A DNA stretch of 5,194 nucleotides, from the NCBI GenBank assembly GCA_003497555.1, contig DNNS01000528.1, positions 1,677-6,870 on the forward strand, in the 5' to 3' direction. Position 1 is the stretch's first letter. Each line of letters begins with the position of its first letter. A program made the position numbers and the translations under genes. The DNA comes from Spirochaetia bacterium (lineage in GTDB: Bacteria; Spirochaetota; UBA12135). The notes under the pieces are model-generated. The model was not told the origin of the DNA and did not search any database. It worked only from the letters and a program-made list of their open reading frames with translations. Below are positions 1-5,194 of this stretch, one piece after another.

Positions 1-1176
1 GACGAAATAATCGGTTTCGGAGGCCGCATTATAGGCGAAGGCGAACCCAAATATATCAATTCGCGCGAAACAGGGCTTTTTCAGAAAAAAAATAATCTTT
101 ACGGATTGAACCGCGCCTATAGCGAAATTACCAGACAAAATGAAGCTGTTGTGGTAGAAGGCTACATGGATGTAATTGCCTGCCATCAGCACGGTATTCC
201 CCGGGCTGTGGCGCCGCTGGGAACTGCCCTTACCCGCGAGCAGATTATAAAACTAAAGCGCTATTCCCGTAAAATTATACTGTTATTTGACGGCGATTCC
301 GCCGGACAGGCTGCAGCCCGCCGCGCCGCGCCCCTGGTAATGGAGGCCGAATGCGAGGGTTTTGTCCTGGTGCTTCCTGACAATCTTGATCCGTTTGATT
401 ATCTGAACAAATACGGAACCGAGGCCTTTTTAAACTATAAAAAAGAACATGAAAAAAATATTTACGATTTTTTAATTGAAAGCACTATTCCTTCCCGGCG
501 CCTGTCGGCAGATGAAAAATCGAATATTTACCGGGAAACCCTGCATCCGCTGCTGAAAGCAGCGCACAACCCGCTGGTACATGATGAATTTTTAAAAAAA
601 ATCTGTCAGGCGCTTGATACGCCGCGCGAGGTAATTGACAGATACGGTTCAGAGCTTGATTCCGTAAGCCGGCCTGCGCTTATACGCAAAACCGGTGAAA
701 AATTGACTCCGGAGCAAATTTACAGAAAAAATACCGAACTTGATTTTGCAGTTTTTCTATGTAAAAATCCTTCCTGCGCTGAAAAGGCTTTTTATATAAT
801 CGATCCGGCAGCTCTGCAGGATCCGGCAGCAAGGCTTATTTATTCCAAAATACTCGATATTTCCGGCCGTAATCCCACTTTGCTCGAAATACTCGGTCTT
901 TTTTCCGGAGAAAAAATCAGGGAATTCATAACTGAAAAAATTCATAAAAATGAAAAAAAATATTCACCGGAACAGGAAGACGGAATTGAAAACCTGCTTG
1001 ATGAATATATTTATAAAATTAAAAAATTCCAGCTTGCCGAAAAGCTGGCGGAAATCAGCCTGAAAATCAGGGAGGCGGGATTTTCCGATGATGATGAAAT
1101 GAAAAAACAGCTGCTGGAAGAAAAAATTTATTTGATCAACGAAAGAGAAAAACTAAAAAAAATTATTAATGGATAA
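1..1176 (+). CDS. dnaG: DNA primase DnaG, 5'-truncated by the window edge
   Basis: DnaG makes the short RNA primers for lagging-strand synthesis and is recruited to the fork by the replicative helicase DnaB. The reading frame is open from base 1, so the gene begins upstream. About 391 C-terminal residues are visible, and bacterial DnaG is usually near 580-650. The first visible residues (IIGFGGRIIGEGEPKYINS) match the conserved end of the RNA polymerase domain. The TOPRIM fold follows, with its catalytic glutamate in VVVEGYMDV (codon 157-159) and the DGD metal-binding pair in LLFDGDSAGQ (aspartates at codons 289-291 and 295-297). The last ~200 residues are helical, charged and less conserved, as expected of the DnaB-binding domain. 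The N-terminal zinc finger is outside the window. A TTG at 106 is internal and not a start. All visible catalytic residues are present, so it looks functional. The next gene starts three bases after the stop, suggesting co-transcription. Confidence 0.97.
   Translation, partial: DEIIGFGGRIIGEGEPKYINSRETGLFQKKNNLYGLNRAYSEITRQNEAVVVEGYMDVIACHQHGIPRAVAPLGTALTREQIIKLKRYSRKIILLFDGDSAGQAAARRAAPLVMEAECEGFVLVLPDNLDPFDYLNKYGTEAFLNYKKEHEKNIYDFLIESTIPSRRLSADEKSNIYRETLHPLLKAAHNPLVHDEFLKKICQALDTPREVIDRYGSELDSVSRPALIRKTGEKLTPEQIYRKNTELDFAVFLCKNPSCAEKAFYIIDPAALQDPAARLIYSKILDISGRNPTLLEILGLFSGEKIREFITEKIHKNEKKYSPEQEDGIENLLDEYIYKIKKFQLAEKLAEISLKIREAGFSDDDEMKKQLLEEKIYLINEREKLKKIING
1171..1176 (+). promoter_or_regulatory. 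Ribosome binding site for the membrane-protein gene, inside the end of dnaG
   Basis: GGA at 1171-1173 lies six bases before the ATG at 1180. It is also the last sense codon of dnaG and is followed directly by the dnaG stop TAA. The surroundings are almost pure A and T, so this short GGA is the only purine-rich Shine-Dalgarno candidate at the right distance. Its position suggests that translation of the membrane protein is coupled to termination of dnaG translation. The motif is short, so this is an inference. Confidence 0.4.
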
Positions 1177-1179
1177 AAA

Positions 1180-2847
1180 ATGAATTTTCTGACTGAAAAC
1201 CCCCTGTTGTCGGCCGGTTCGCTGCTTTTGGCTTTATGGCTTTTTATACCCGGTAAATTTGCCCTGCTAATTGAAACTCAGAAAAACCGTCTGCAAAAAA
1301 ATCTGCCCGTTCTGCTGTTAGCTTTAATGGCGGCGATCTACATTTTCGGTTATCTGCTTTCTCCGGCCTGGTATACCAGTTATCCGGAAGGAACTACCGG
1401 TGATAATTATCGTTACGCCTGGTCTTTTTTAAATACCCCGCGGTACTATACTCCTCAGCATTTTTATTTTCCCTTTATACCGGGTTTGCTTGTAAAACTG
1501 CTGCATTTTATCGGAATTATCAAAACCTCTTATCCCGGATATCCGGAAAATATTATTTCAGGACTTTCGCTTGTCAACAGGATTTTTTCCATTGCCGGTT
1601 TTGCTGCGGTCTTTTTCCTGCTGCGTTTATGCCGGGCTTCATTGATCACTTCCTTGTCTGGAAGTCTGCTGGCAGCCCTGGCCTGGGCCTGCTGGTTCTG
1701 GAATATTCAGCCCAACGCCCGCGGTTTTCTGATCACCACCGGATTCATTGCTCTTCTTTTTCATGTTCGGGCCGTTAAAAAACCGGGATTTACCTCTTTT
1801 ATTGCGGCTGCGCTTTCCGCAGTTCTCTGTGTTTTTACCCATATAGGGGGGATTTATACTTCAGCCGGTCTGGGTTTCAGTCTGTTATTTTTCAGTATAA
1901 TTTCCGCCTGTAAACAGCAGAGTTTACTGCCTTTTGCCAGACTTCTTTTATATGCTGCGCTGCTGGCTGTTTTCGGTATATTGTTCTGGTTTTTAGCTGC
2001 AGAACATTTCGGTACGGGAAATTTGAACGCATTATATCAGCGGATCGCCTGTCCGGATTATATCGGCCCGGCGGATATTAATCCTCTGCGTTTTTTTTTG
2101 CGCCTTTTTAAAGACGGTTCGCGCTGGTGCATGACCGTATTCCTCGGGCTTATTCAGCATGGAAGAAAAAACGGTATTGAAAAAATATTAATTGTTATAA
2201 GCCTCGGAAGTTTTTTTTCCCTGCTGATGATAATTATAAAAAATTACAGAAAAATTCTGCTAACCCAGGGGATGCTTTTATTACCGCCGCTTTGCATGTT
2301 TTTATCTGCCTTGGCCGGATTTTCCATACGCACTACCGGCGTGGAATATTACTCGGCCATTCTGCCTGCTTTAGCCGGGTTGCTGCTGCTTCTCTGGGCC
2401 GGCGCCGTGCCTAACGGATTATTTTATCAAGAATTGCTGCCGCTTTTACTGGCGGCAGGCATGCTGGGGACAAACGGATTCAGTTCCACGCGTGTTTCCC
2501 GCTTCACCCAGCCTGCAGATCATATTATATACCGGACGCTTGATCAGGTGCGCAAAGCTGCCGGTGAAAACAAAATTATTTATTGCGGCACAACCGGCAG
2601 CGAATTTGTTTATAATTTCGAGTGGATTAGAAAATTTTATCTTGAAGTACCGGAAAGTCCATACCGCAATATCAGGTGGGAAAAAAATTTACCGTCCGTA
2701 CGGTTTGCTCCCAGGCTATCTGATCAGCCCGGAACATATATTATAAATACCGGCGATTATTCGGAAAATCAGATACGCAGTCTGCTGACTGCTGCTAACG
2801 TGAAAAAAACAGCATATAGCGGAAACCTGCTGATAATATACCATTAG
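1180..2847 (+). CDS. Polytopic membrane protein, probable GT-C-type glycosyltransferase of unknown substrate
   Basis: I do not recognise a specific family. The 555-residue product has roughly 11-13 hydrophobic segments between residues 9 and 430, including 9-31, 43-60, 126-150, 155-172, 183-196, 205-242, 252-273, 334-353, 363-382 and 391-410, then a mostly soluble C-terminal part of about 120 residues. After the second segment comes a polar loop with an acidic GDNYRYAW motif (D75) and an aromatic stretch leading into FPFIPGLLVKLLHF. An acidic residue in the first outer loop is the hallmark of GT-C enzymes (ArnT/PMT/GT39-like), which move sugars from polyprenyl-phosphate carriers outside the inner membrane. 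A later NARGFLITTG segment and an FTHIGG motif (H221) in a membrane segment also recall these enzymes. The ATG at 1180 has a GGA six bases upstream. The gene follows dnaG by three bases, and its stop overlaps that of convergent zapA. Assignment to GT-C is inference; a transporter or flippase-like protein is possible. Confidence 0.55.
   Translation: MNFLTENPLLSAGSLLLALWLFIPGKFALLIETQKNRLQKNLPVLLLALMAAIYIFGYLLSPAWYTSYPEGTTGDNYRYAWSFLNTPRYYTPQHFYFPFIPGLLVKLLHFIGIIKTSYPGYPENIISGLSLVNRIFSIAGFAAVFFLLRLCRASLITSLSGSLLAALAWACWFWNIQPNARGFLITTGFIALLFHVRAVKKPGFTSFIAAALSAVLCVFTHIGGIYTSAGLGFSLLFFSIISACKQQSLLPFARLLLYAALLAVFGILFWFLAAEHFGTGNLNALYQRIACPDYIGPADINPLRFFLRLFKDGSRWCMTVFLGLIQHGRKNGIEKILIVISLGSFFSLLMIIIKNYRKILLTQGMLLLPPLCMFLSALAGFSIRTTGVEYYSAILPALAGLLLLLWAGAVPNGLFYQELLPLLLAAGMLGTNGFSSTRVSRFTQPADHIIYRTLDQVRKAAGENKIIYCGTTGSEFVYNFEWIRKFYLEVPESPYRNIRWEKNLPSVRFAPRLSDQPGTYIINTGDYSENQIRSLLTAANVKKTAYSGNLLIIYH
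2803..2832 (-). terminator. Candidate intrinsic terminator for the pheT-zapA operon, inside the opposing gene
   Basis: Read on the minus strand, CAGCA (2832-2828) can pair with TGCTG (2814-2810) around a 13-base loop, followed at once by seven T (2809-2803). This lies 12 bases beyond the zapA stop, where a terminator is expected. The stem is only five base pairs with three G-C pairs, and it lies in the coding sequence of the convergent membrane protein, so it could be coincidental. An alternative fold pairs GG with CC inside the loop. I count it as weak support. Confidence 0.3.
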
Positions 2848-2878
2848 ATTTCTTCTTCCAGCAGAATTTTTACTTTTT
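2827..2878 (+). terminator. Weak candidate terminator for the dnaG-membrane protein operon
   Basis: CTGCTG (2827-2832) can pair with CAGCAG (2859-2864) on the plus-strand transcript. This places the membrane-protein stop codon in the loop, and the T-rich stretch AATTTTTACTTTTT follows at 2865-2878. The loop of 26 bases is too long for a classical intrinsic terminator and the T tract is interrupted, so confidence is low. It is listed because no other structure near the end of this gene looks better. Confidence 0.15.
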
Positions 2879-3155
2879 CGAGCATAAGCTGAAGTTCGTT
2901 TTCGCTGCAGTTTTCTGCAGGCTGCGCTTGGTCTGCTGATTCCGCTGGAGATTTTTTTAATAATTCATCGCAGATGTTAAGCGACGCCAGAATCAGCAGT
3001 TTGTCAAATGAAAGCAGAGGGAACAGATTGCGGAATTCCCTGATTTTACGATCAAGAAATGATGCCACGCTTTTAATATGCTCGCGGTTATTATCAGCAG
3101 CTTTAATTGCATATTCAGAGCCGAATATATTAACCTTGATGGCAGCGGAATTCAA
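2844..3155 (-). CDS. zapA: Cell division protein ZapA
   Basis: ZapA binds FtsZ in the cytoplasm, cross-links protofilaments and stabilises the Z-ring. The 103 residues match the family in length and layout. The N-terminal globular domain opens with the diagnostic IKVNIFGSEYAIKA (residues 6-19), followed by HIKSVASFLDRKIREF and LSFDKLLILASLNICDELL (49-66). A short Ala/Ser/Gln-rich linker (about 70-85) leads to a C-terminal helix (86-102) able to form the ZapA dimer and tetramer coiled coil. The start is a TTG. It is the only start codon between the upstream gene's stop and the conserved core, and AAGAG lies nine bases before it. The six-base spacing from the upstream gene suggests translational coupling. 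Its stop TAA overlaps the TAG of the convergent membrane-protein gene. Family assignment is firm; only the unusual start codon is open. Confidence 0.92.
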   Translation of the reverse strand: MNSAAIKVNIFGSEYAIKAADNNREHIKSVASFLDRKIREFRNLFPLLSFDKLLILASLNICDELLKKSPAESADQAQPAENCSENELQLMLEKVKILLEEEI

Positions 3156-3161
3156 AGTATT

Positions 3162-3800
3162 TTACTCTTTTTTATCGGCAAAAAAGTCGTCACTGGGCAT
3201 TTCGTCTTCATTAAAAAGAGGGTCACTGTCGTTATCGCTGTTTTCTTCTTCCTCTTCGCTTTTCTCTTCTGTTTCATCCGCTTCGTCTTCGTCTGCTATA
3301 TCCGTATCTTCTGCGCTGTCCTCGTCTGACTCATCCGCCTCTTCGTCTTCCCGGGTATCTTCTTCTTCATCATTAAAATCATCAGTGTCTGATTCATCGG
3401 ATACATTGCCATCAGCATCATCTTCGGTTCCGTCTTCCGTTAATTCTTCGCTGCCTGCTCCGGAAGGTTCTGCGGCCGGAGATTTTTTCTCTTTAATCCG
3501 CTTTTTGGGTTTTTCATCAATTTCTTCGAATTCTTCATCACCGGTATTTTTACCGGTTATTTCGCTGCGCAGGCTGGCAAGTATTTCTGAAATTTTATTT
3601 TTTAAATCTTCGCGCTCGGTTTCATAGTCTGTGATCTGTTTTTTAAGTTTTTCGTTTTCACGGCTTAAAGACATGGTCTTTTTTTCCAGATCTGTGTTAT
3701 AACTTTTCAGCTGTTCCCGGTATTGACGGTTTTCATTTTTAAGTTTTTTGATTAATTCGAATATTTCGTCGAAAATCTGCTGTAATGGCTTGTTCTTCAT
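3162..3800 (-). CDS. ZapB-like coiled-coil protein with a long acidic C-terminal tail (putative division-associated)
   Basis: No enzyme motif, signal peptide or membrane segment is visible in the 212 residues. Residues 1-80 are helical and heptad-like (IFDEIFELIKKLKNENRQYR through ILASLRSEI), a long parallel coiled coil resembling ZapB or the small coiled-coil proteins encoded next to zapA. A short basic patch follows (KPKKRIKEKK, 97-106). Residues 111-212 are low-complexity: I count 54 Asp or Glu among 102 residues against four Lys or Arg, with most of the rest Ser, Thr, Ala and Asn. The last stretch (PLFNEDEMPSDDFFADKKE) is less repetitive and carries aromatic residues. The ATG has a good AAGGGG ribosome site six bases upstream. 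The gene lies 13 bases after pheT and six before zapA, so a cytoplasmic ZapA/FtsZ-related role is inferred from position and coiled coil only. The extreme composition is intact and in frame, not a frameshift artefact. Homology to true ZapB is unproven. Confidence 0.7.
   Translation of the reverse strand: MKNKPLQQIFDEIFELIKKLKNENRQYREQLKSYNTDLEKKTMSLSRENEKLKKQITDYETEREDLKNKISEILASLRSEITGKNTGDEEFEEIDEKPKKRIKEKKSPAAEPSGAGSEELTEDGTEDDADGNVSDESDTDDFNDEEEDTREDEEADESDEDSAEDTDIADEDEADETEEKSEEEEENSDNDSDPLFNEDEMPSDDFFADKKE
3165..3170 (-). promoter_or_regulatory. Ribosome binding site supporting the TTG start of zapA
   Basis: On the minus strand AAAGAG immediately precedes the TAA stop of the upstream coiled-coil gene and ends nine bases before the TTG. 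It is a modest Shine-Dalgarno match placed in the last codons of the upstream gene. It supports TTG as the zapA start and implies that ribosomes finishing the upstream gene re-initiate there. Confidence 0.45.
3540..3557. repeat. Perfect 7-bp inverted repeat with TTTT loop inside the coiled-coil gene
   Basis: ACCGGTA (3540-3546) and TACCGGT (3551-3557) form a perfect stem around a four-base loop. Because ACCGGT is itself palindromic, the unit is also a direct repeat. In the minus-strand gene it encodes TGKNTG, exactly between the coiled coil and the charged C-terminal half. No T run follows on either strand, so it is not an intrinsic terminator. Confidence 0.6.
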
Positions 3801-3806
3801 TTTTAA

Positions 3807-3812
3807 CCCCTT
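3807..3812 (-). promoter_or_regulatory. Strong ribosome binding site for the coiled-coil gene
   Basis: On the minus strand AAGGGG ends six bases before the ATG at 3800-3798, inside the 13-base gap after the pheT stop. It is the clearest Shine-Dalgarno in the window. It fixes this ATG as the start and suggests the coiled-coil protein is translated independently and well. Confidence 0.65.
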
Positions 3813-3813
3813 T

Positions 3814-5194
3814 TTATCTCAGCCGCGCGCTGAATTTTTCTGTTATTATTTTTATCAATCTGTTTTCAATTTCATCAATTTCGCCTTTCTGCATGGTTTT
3901 ATCGCTTCTGCGGTATTCTATAGAGAAGGCAGCGGAAACAGAGTCCTTTTCTATGGCTTCGCCCCGGTAAAGCGATATCAGGGTGCAGCCGGTAATATAT
4001 TCTGAAAAATTTCTGATGAATTCCGTGATGGACGCAGCGCTGATATTCTGTTTTAGCACAAACGCCAAATCGCGGAAGGAAGCCGGAAAAGCGGAAAGCG
4101 GCCGGAATTTCCGGGTTTTATGCGCACTCTGCGGAAGTCTGTCCAAATCAATAAACGCGTAAAAAATATCCGAAAACCCCGCATCGGCTGCCTTGATTAT
4201 GTTATCTGCCAGATGGCCTATCCTGCCGATTGGAACGTCCGCAGCGGATATTATTCCGCCCGGCGAAAAAAGCAAATCGCCGGAAATTTCGATATTAGAC
4301 TTATATCCGCATTTTTTAAGAAAGGCGGCGATATCTCCGGATAAATCGTAAAAATCAGCAGGCCGCGGAGTGTTGATCCAGTTGGTCTGTCCCGGCGCAC
4401 CGGCTGTTAGAAATCCGGCAGCGGAAAATTCTTTATATTCGTTATTGTTGTCCGGAAGAAAGCATCTGCCTGTTTCAAAAAATTTATATCCATGACGGGA
4501 TGGATTGTTGTCATGATTGGTTTTAAGCGTTTTCAGCATACCGTATAAAAAATCCGGACGCAGATATTCTGTTTCACTGCTTACCGGATTCAGTACTTTA
4601 AGCAGATTTGGTAGACCGGCTGCAAGATAAAATTCTTTATTGACAAAAGAAAAATTACAGATTTCAGTATAACCAAGCGCCAGAGCCGCCTGGCGGAAAT
4701 TTTTACCGCGCGTAACGCGTATACTGTAATCGGAGTTGCGGCAGGAAGGCAGGCTTTCCGGCAGATTGTTGTATCCGTAGAGCCTGGCTATTTCCTCGAT
4801 TAAATCCGCTTCGGCGCCGATATCTACGCGCCATGACGGTATCTGTACCTTGATTTTATCTTTATCGGAAAATTTTACGGCAAAGCCCAGTTTTTTGAGA
4901 TAATCGGTGATTTTGGCTGCAGGAATTTTTACAGCTAATTTTTTTTCCACCGCTGCCCAGGAAAGAAGAATTTCCTGCGGAGTCTTTCGCGCGTATACAT
5001 CTTTCAGTTTGCTGGCTATTTCGCCGCCTGCGGTTTTCAGAATTAATTCCACAGCCCGGTGCAGGGCATCTTCAAGACCTTCGATATCGGTTCCCTTTTC
5101 AAAACGCAGGGAAGCTTCTGAGGAGACTTTAAGCCGCCGTGCAGTTTTATGTACGGCGGTTTTGCTGAAACACGCTGATTCCAGCAGTATAGAC
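3814..5194 (-). CDS. pheT: Phenylalanine--tRNA ligase beta subunit PheT, 5'-truncated by the window edge
   Basis: PheT is the beta subunit of the cytoplasmic (alpha-beta)2 phenylalanyl-tRNA synthetase. It binds tRNA(Phe) and edits mischarged Tyr-tRNA. About 459 C-terminal residues are visible of the usual ~790-800. The frame stays open to the right edge past a GTG at 5052, which is internal. The fragment begins in the B3/4 editing domain with the conserved RRLKVSSEASLRFEKGTD. The B5 domain follows (about fragment residues 67-145, with IPSWRVDIGAEADLIEEIAR and LYGYNNLP). Next is the catalytic-like core (LNPVSSETEYLRPDFLYGML). The C-terminal FDX-ACB anticodon-binding domain (last ~99 residues) has FPASFRDLAFVL, SLYRGE and a terminal KFSARLR. 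The N-terminal tRNA-binding and B1 regions lie outside. No lesion is seen. It is the bacterial rather than the archaeal form. pheS is expected further upstream, but that is not visible. The downstream coiled-coil and zapA genes are probably co-transcribed. Confidence 0.97.
   Translation of the reverse strand, partial: SILLESACFSKTAVHKTARRLKVSSEASLRFEKGTDIEGLEDALHRAVELILKTAGGEIASKLKDVYARKTPQEILLSWAAVEKKLAVKIPAAKITDYLKKLGFAVKFSDKDKIKVQIPSWRVDIGAEADLIEEIARLYGYNNLPESLPSCRNSDYSIRVTRGKNFRQAALALGYTEICNFSFVNKEFYLAAGLPNLLKVLNPVSSETEYLRPDFLYGMLKTLKTNHDNNPSRHGYKFFETGRCFLPDNNNEYKEFSAAGFLTAGAPGQTNWINTPRPADFYDLSGDIAAFLKKCGYKSNIEISGDLLFSPGGIISAADVPIGRIGHLADNIIKAADAGFSDIFYAFIDLDRLPQSAHKTRKFRPLSAFPASFRDLAFVLKQNISAASITEFIRNFSEYITGCTLISLYRGEAIEKDSVSAAFSIEYRRSDKTMQKGEIDEIENRLIKIITEKFSARLR

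Noticed and set aside
106..108. TTG as a possible start of dnaG
   Set aside because: The frame is open upstream to base 1 and encodes conserved DnaG residues, so this codon is internal Leu.
802..830. Short direct repeat ATCCGGCAGC in dnaG
   Set aside because: Only two copies of about ten bases, explained by the repeated peptide DPAA. There is no sign of a mobile element or regulatory role.
1639..1842. A 67-codon minus-strand open frame inside the membrane-protein gene
   Set aside because: It is antisense to hydrophobic coding sequence, has no recognisable domain, and its composition is explained by complementing Leu- and Phe-rich codons.
2905..2920. CTGCAG-TTTT-CTGCAG hairpin inside zapA as a terminator
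   Set aside because: It is a six-pair stem, but no T tract follows on either strand and it lies mid-gene. It encodes ordinary ZapA linker residues.
3078..3329. An 83-codon hydrophobic plus-strand open frame resembling a small membrane protein
   Set aside because: The Phe/Val/Ile richness comes from reading the T and C rich complement of the acidic tail in another frame. It overlaps two supported minus-strand genes.
2974..3627. A 217-codon plus-strand open frame encoding a Ser-rich protein
   Set aside because: It is the antisense shadow of the acidic coiled-coil gene and zapA: GAA, GAT and GAC codons read as Ser-rich on the other strand. The opposing frames have family matches, good ribosome sites and tight operon spacing.
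3748..4344. Small plus-strand open frames across the pheT 3' end and the coiled-coil gene start
   Set aside because: They lie antisense to PheT domains with clear family motifs and show no motifs of their own.
5050..5052. GTG as a possible start of pheT
   Set aside because: The frame continues to the window edge and encodes the conserved RRLKVSSEASLRFEKGTD region, so this codon is internal Val.

Overview
The window is a compact, gene-dense piece of a bacterial chromosome holding five protein genes and no intergenic gap longer than 13 bases. I see no RNA genes, mobile elements, CRISPR arrays or origin. Base composition is moderate, with many A and T runs. DnaG, PheT and ZapA are all of the ordinary bacterial type, so the host is a bacterium that divides with FtsZ. 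The sequence does not let me name the phylum. The bacterial-type PheT argues against groups with an archaeal-like PheRS, such as spirochaetes. dnaG is not followed by rpoD, the neighbour common in many bacteria.

Plus strand, 1-2847. The 3' two thirds of dnaG (DNA primase) enters from the left edge. Three bases after its stop begins a 555-codon gene for a polytopic membrane protein. It looks like a GT-C type, lipid-linked-sugar glycosyltransferase, but its substrate is unknown.

Minus strand, 2844-5194. The 3' part of pheT (phenylalanyl-tRNA synthetase beta subunit) enters from the right edge. It is followed after 13 bases by a gene for a protein with an N-terminal coiled coil and a very acidic C-terminal tail. 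Six bases further on is zapA, the FtsZ-ring-associated protein. A pheT to zapA order is familiar in bacteria. The intervening coiled-coil protein sits where a ZapB-like ZapA partner would be expected, but its roughly 100-residue acidic tail is not part of classical ZapB.

The two transcription units converge, and the stop codons of the membrane-protein gene and zapA overlap within the four bases 2844-2847. There is no room for an intergenic terminator. Any terminator must lie inside the opposing coding sequence, and a weak candidate for the minus-strand operon sits at 2803-2832.

Most of the window is ordinary housekeeping. The parts that merit a second look are the acidic coiled-coil protein, the uncharacterised membrane enzyme downstream of dnaG, and the tight convergent junction.
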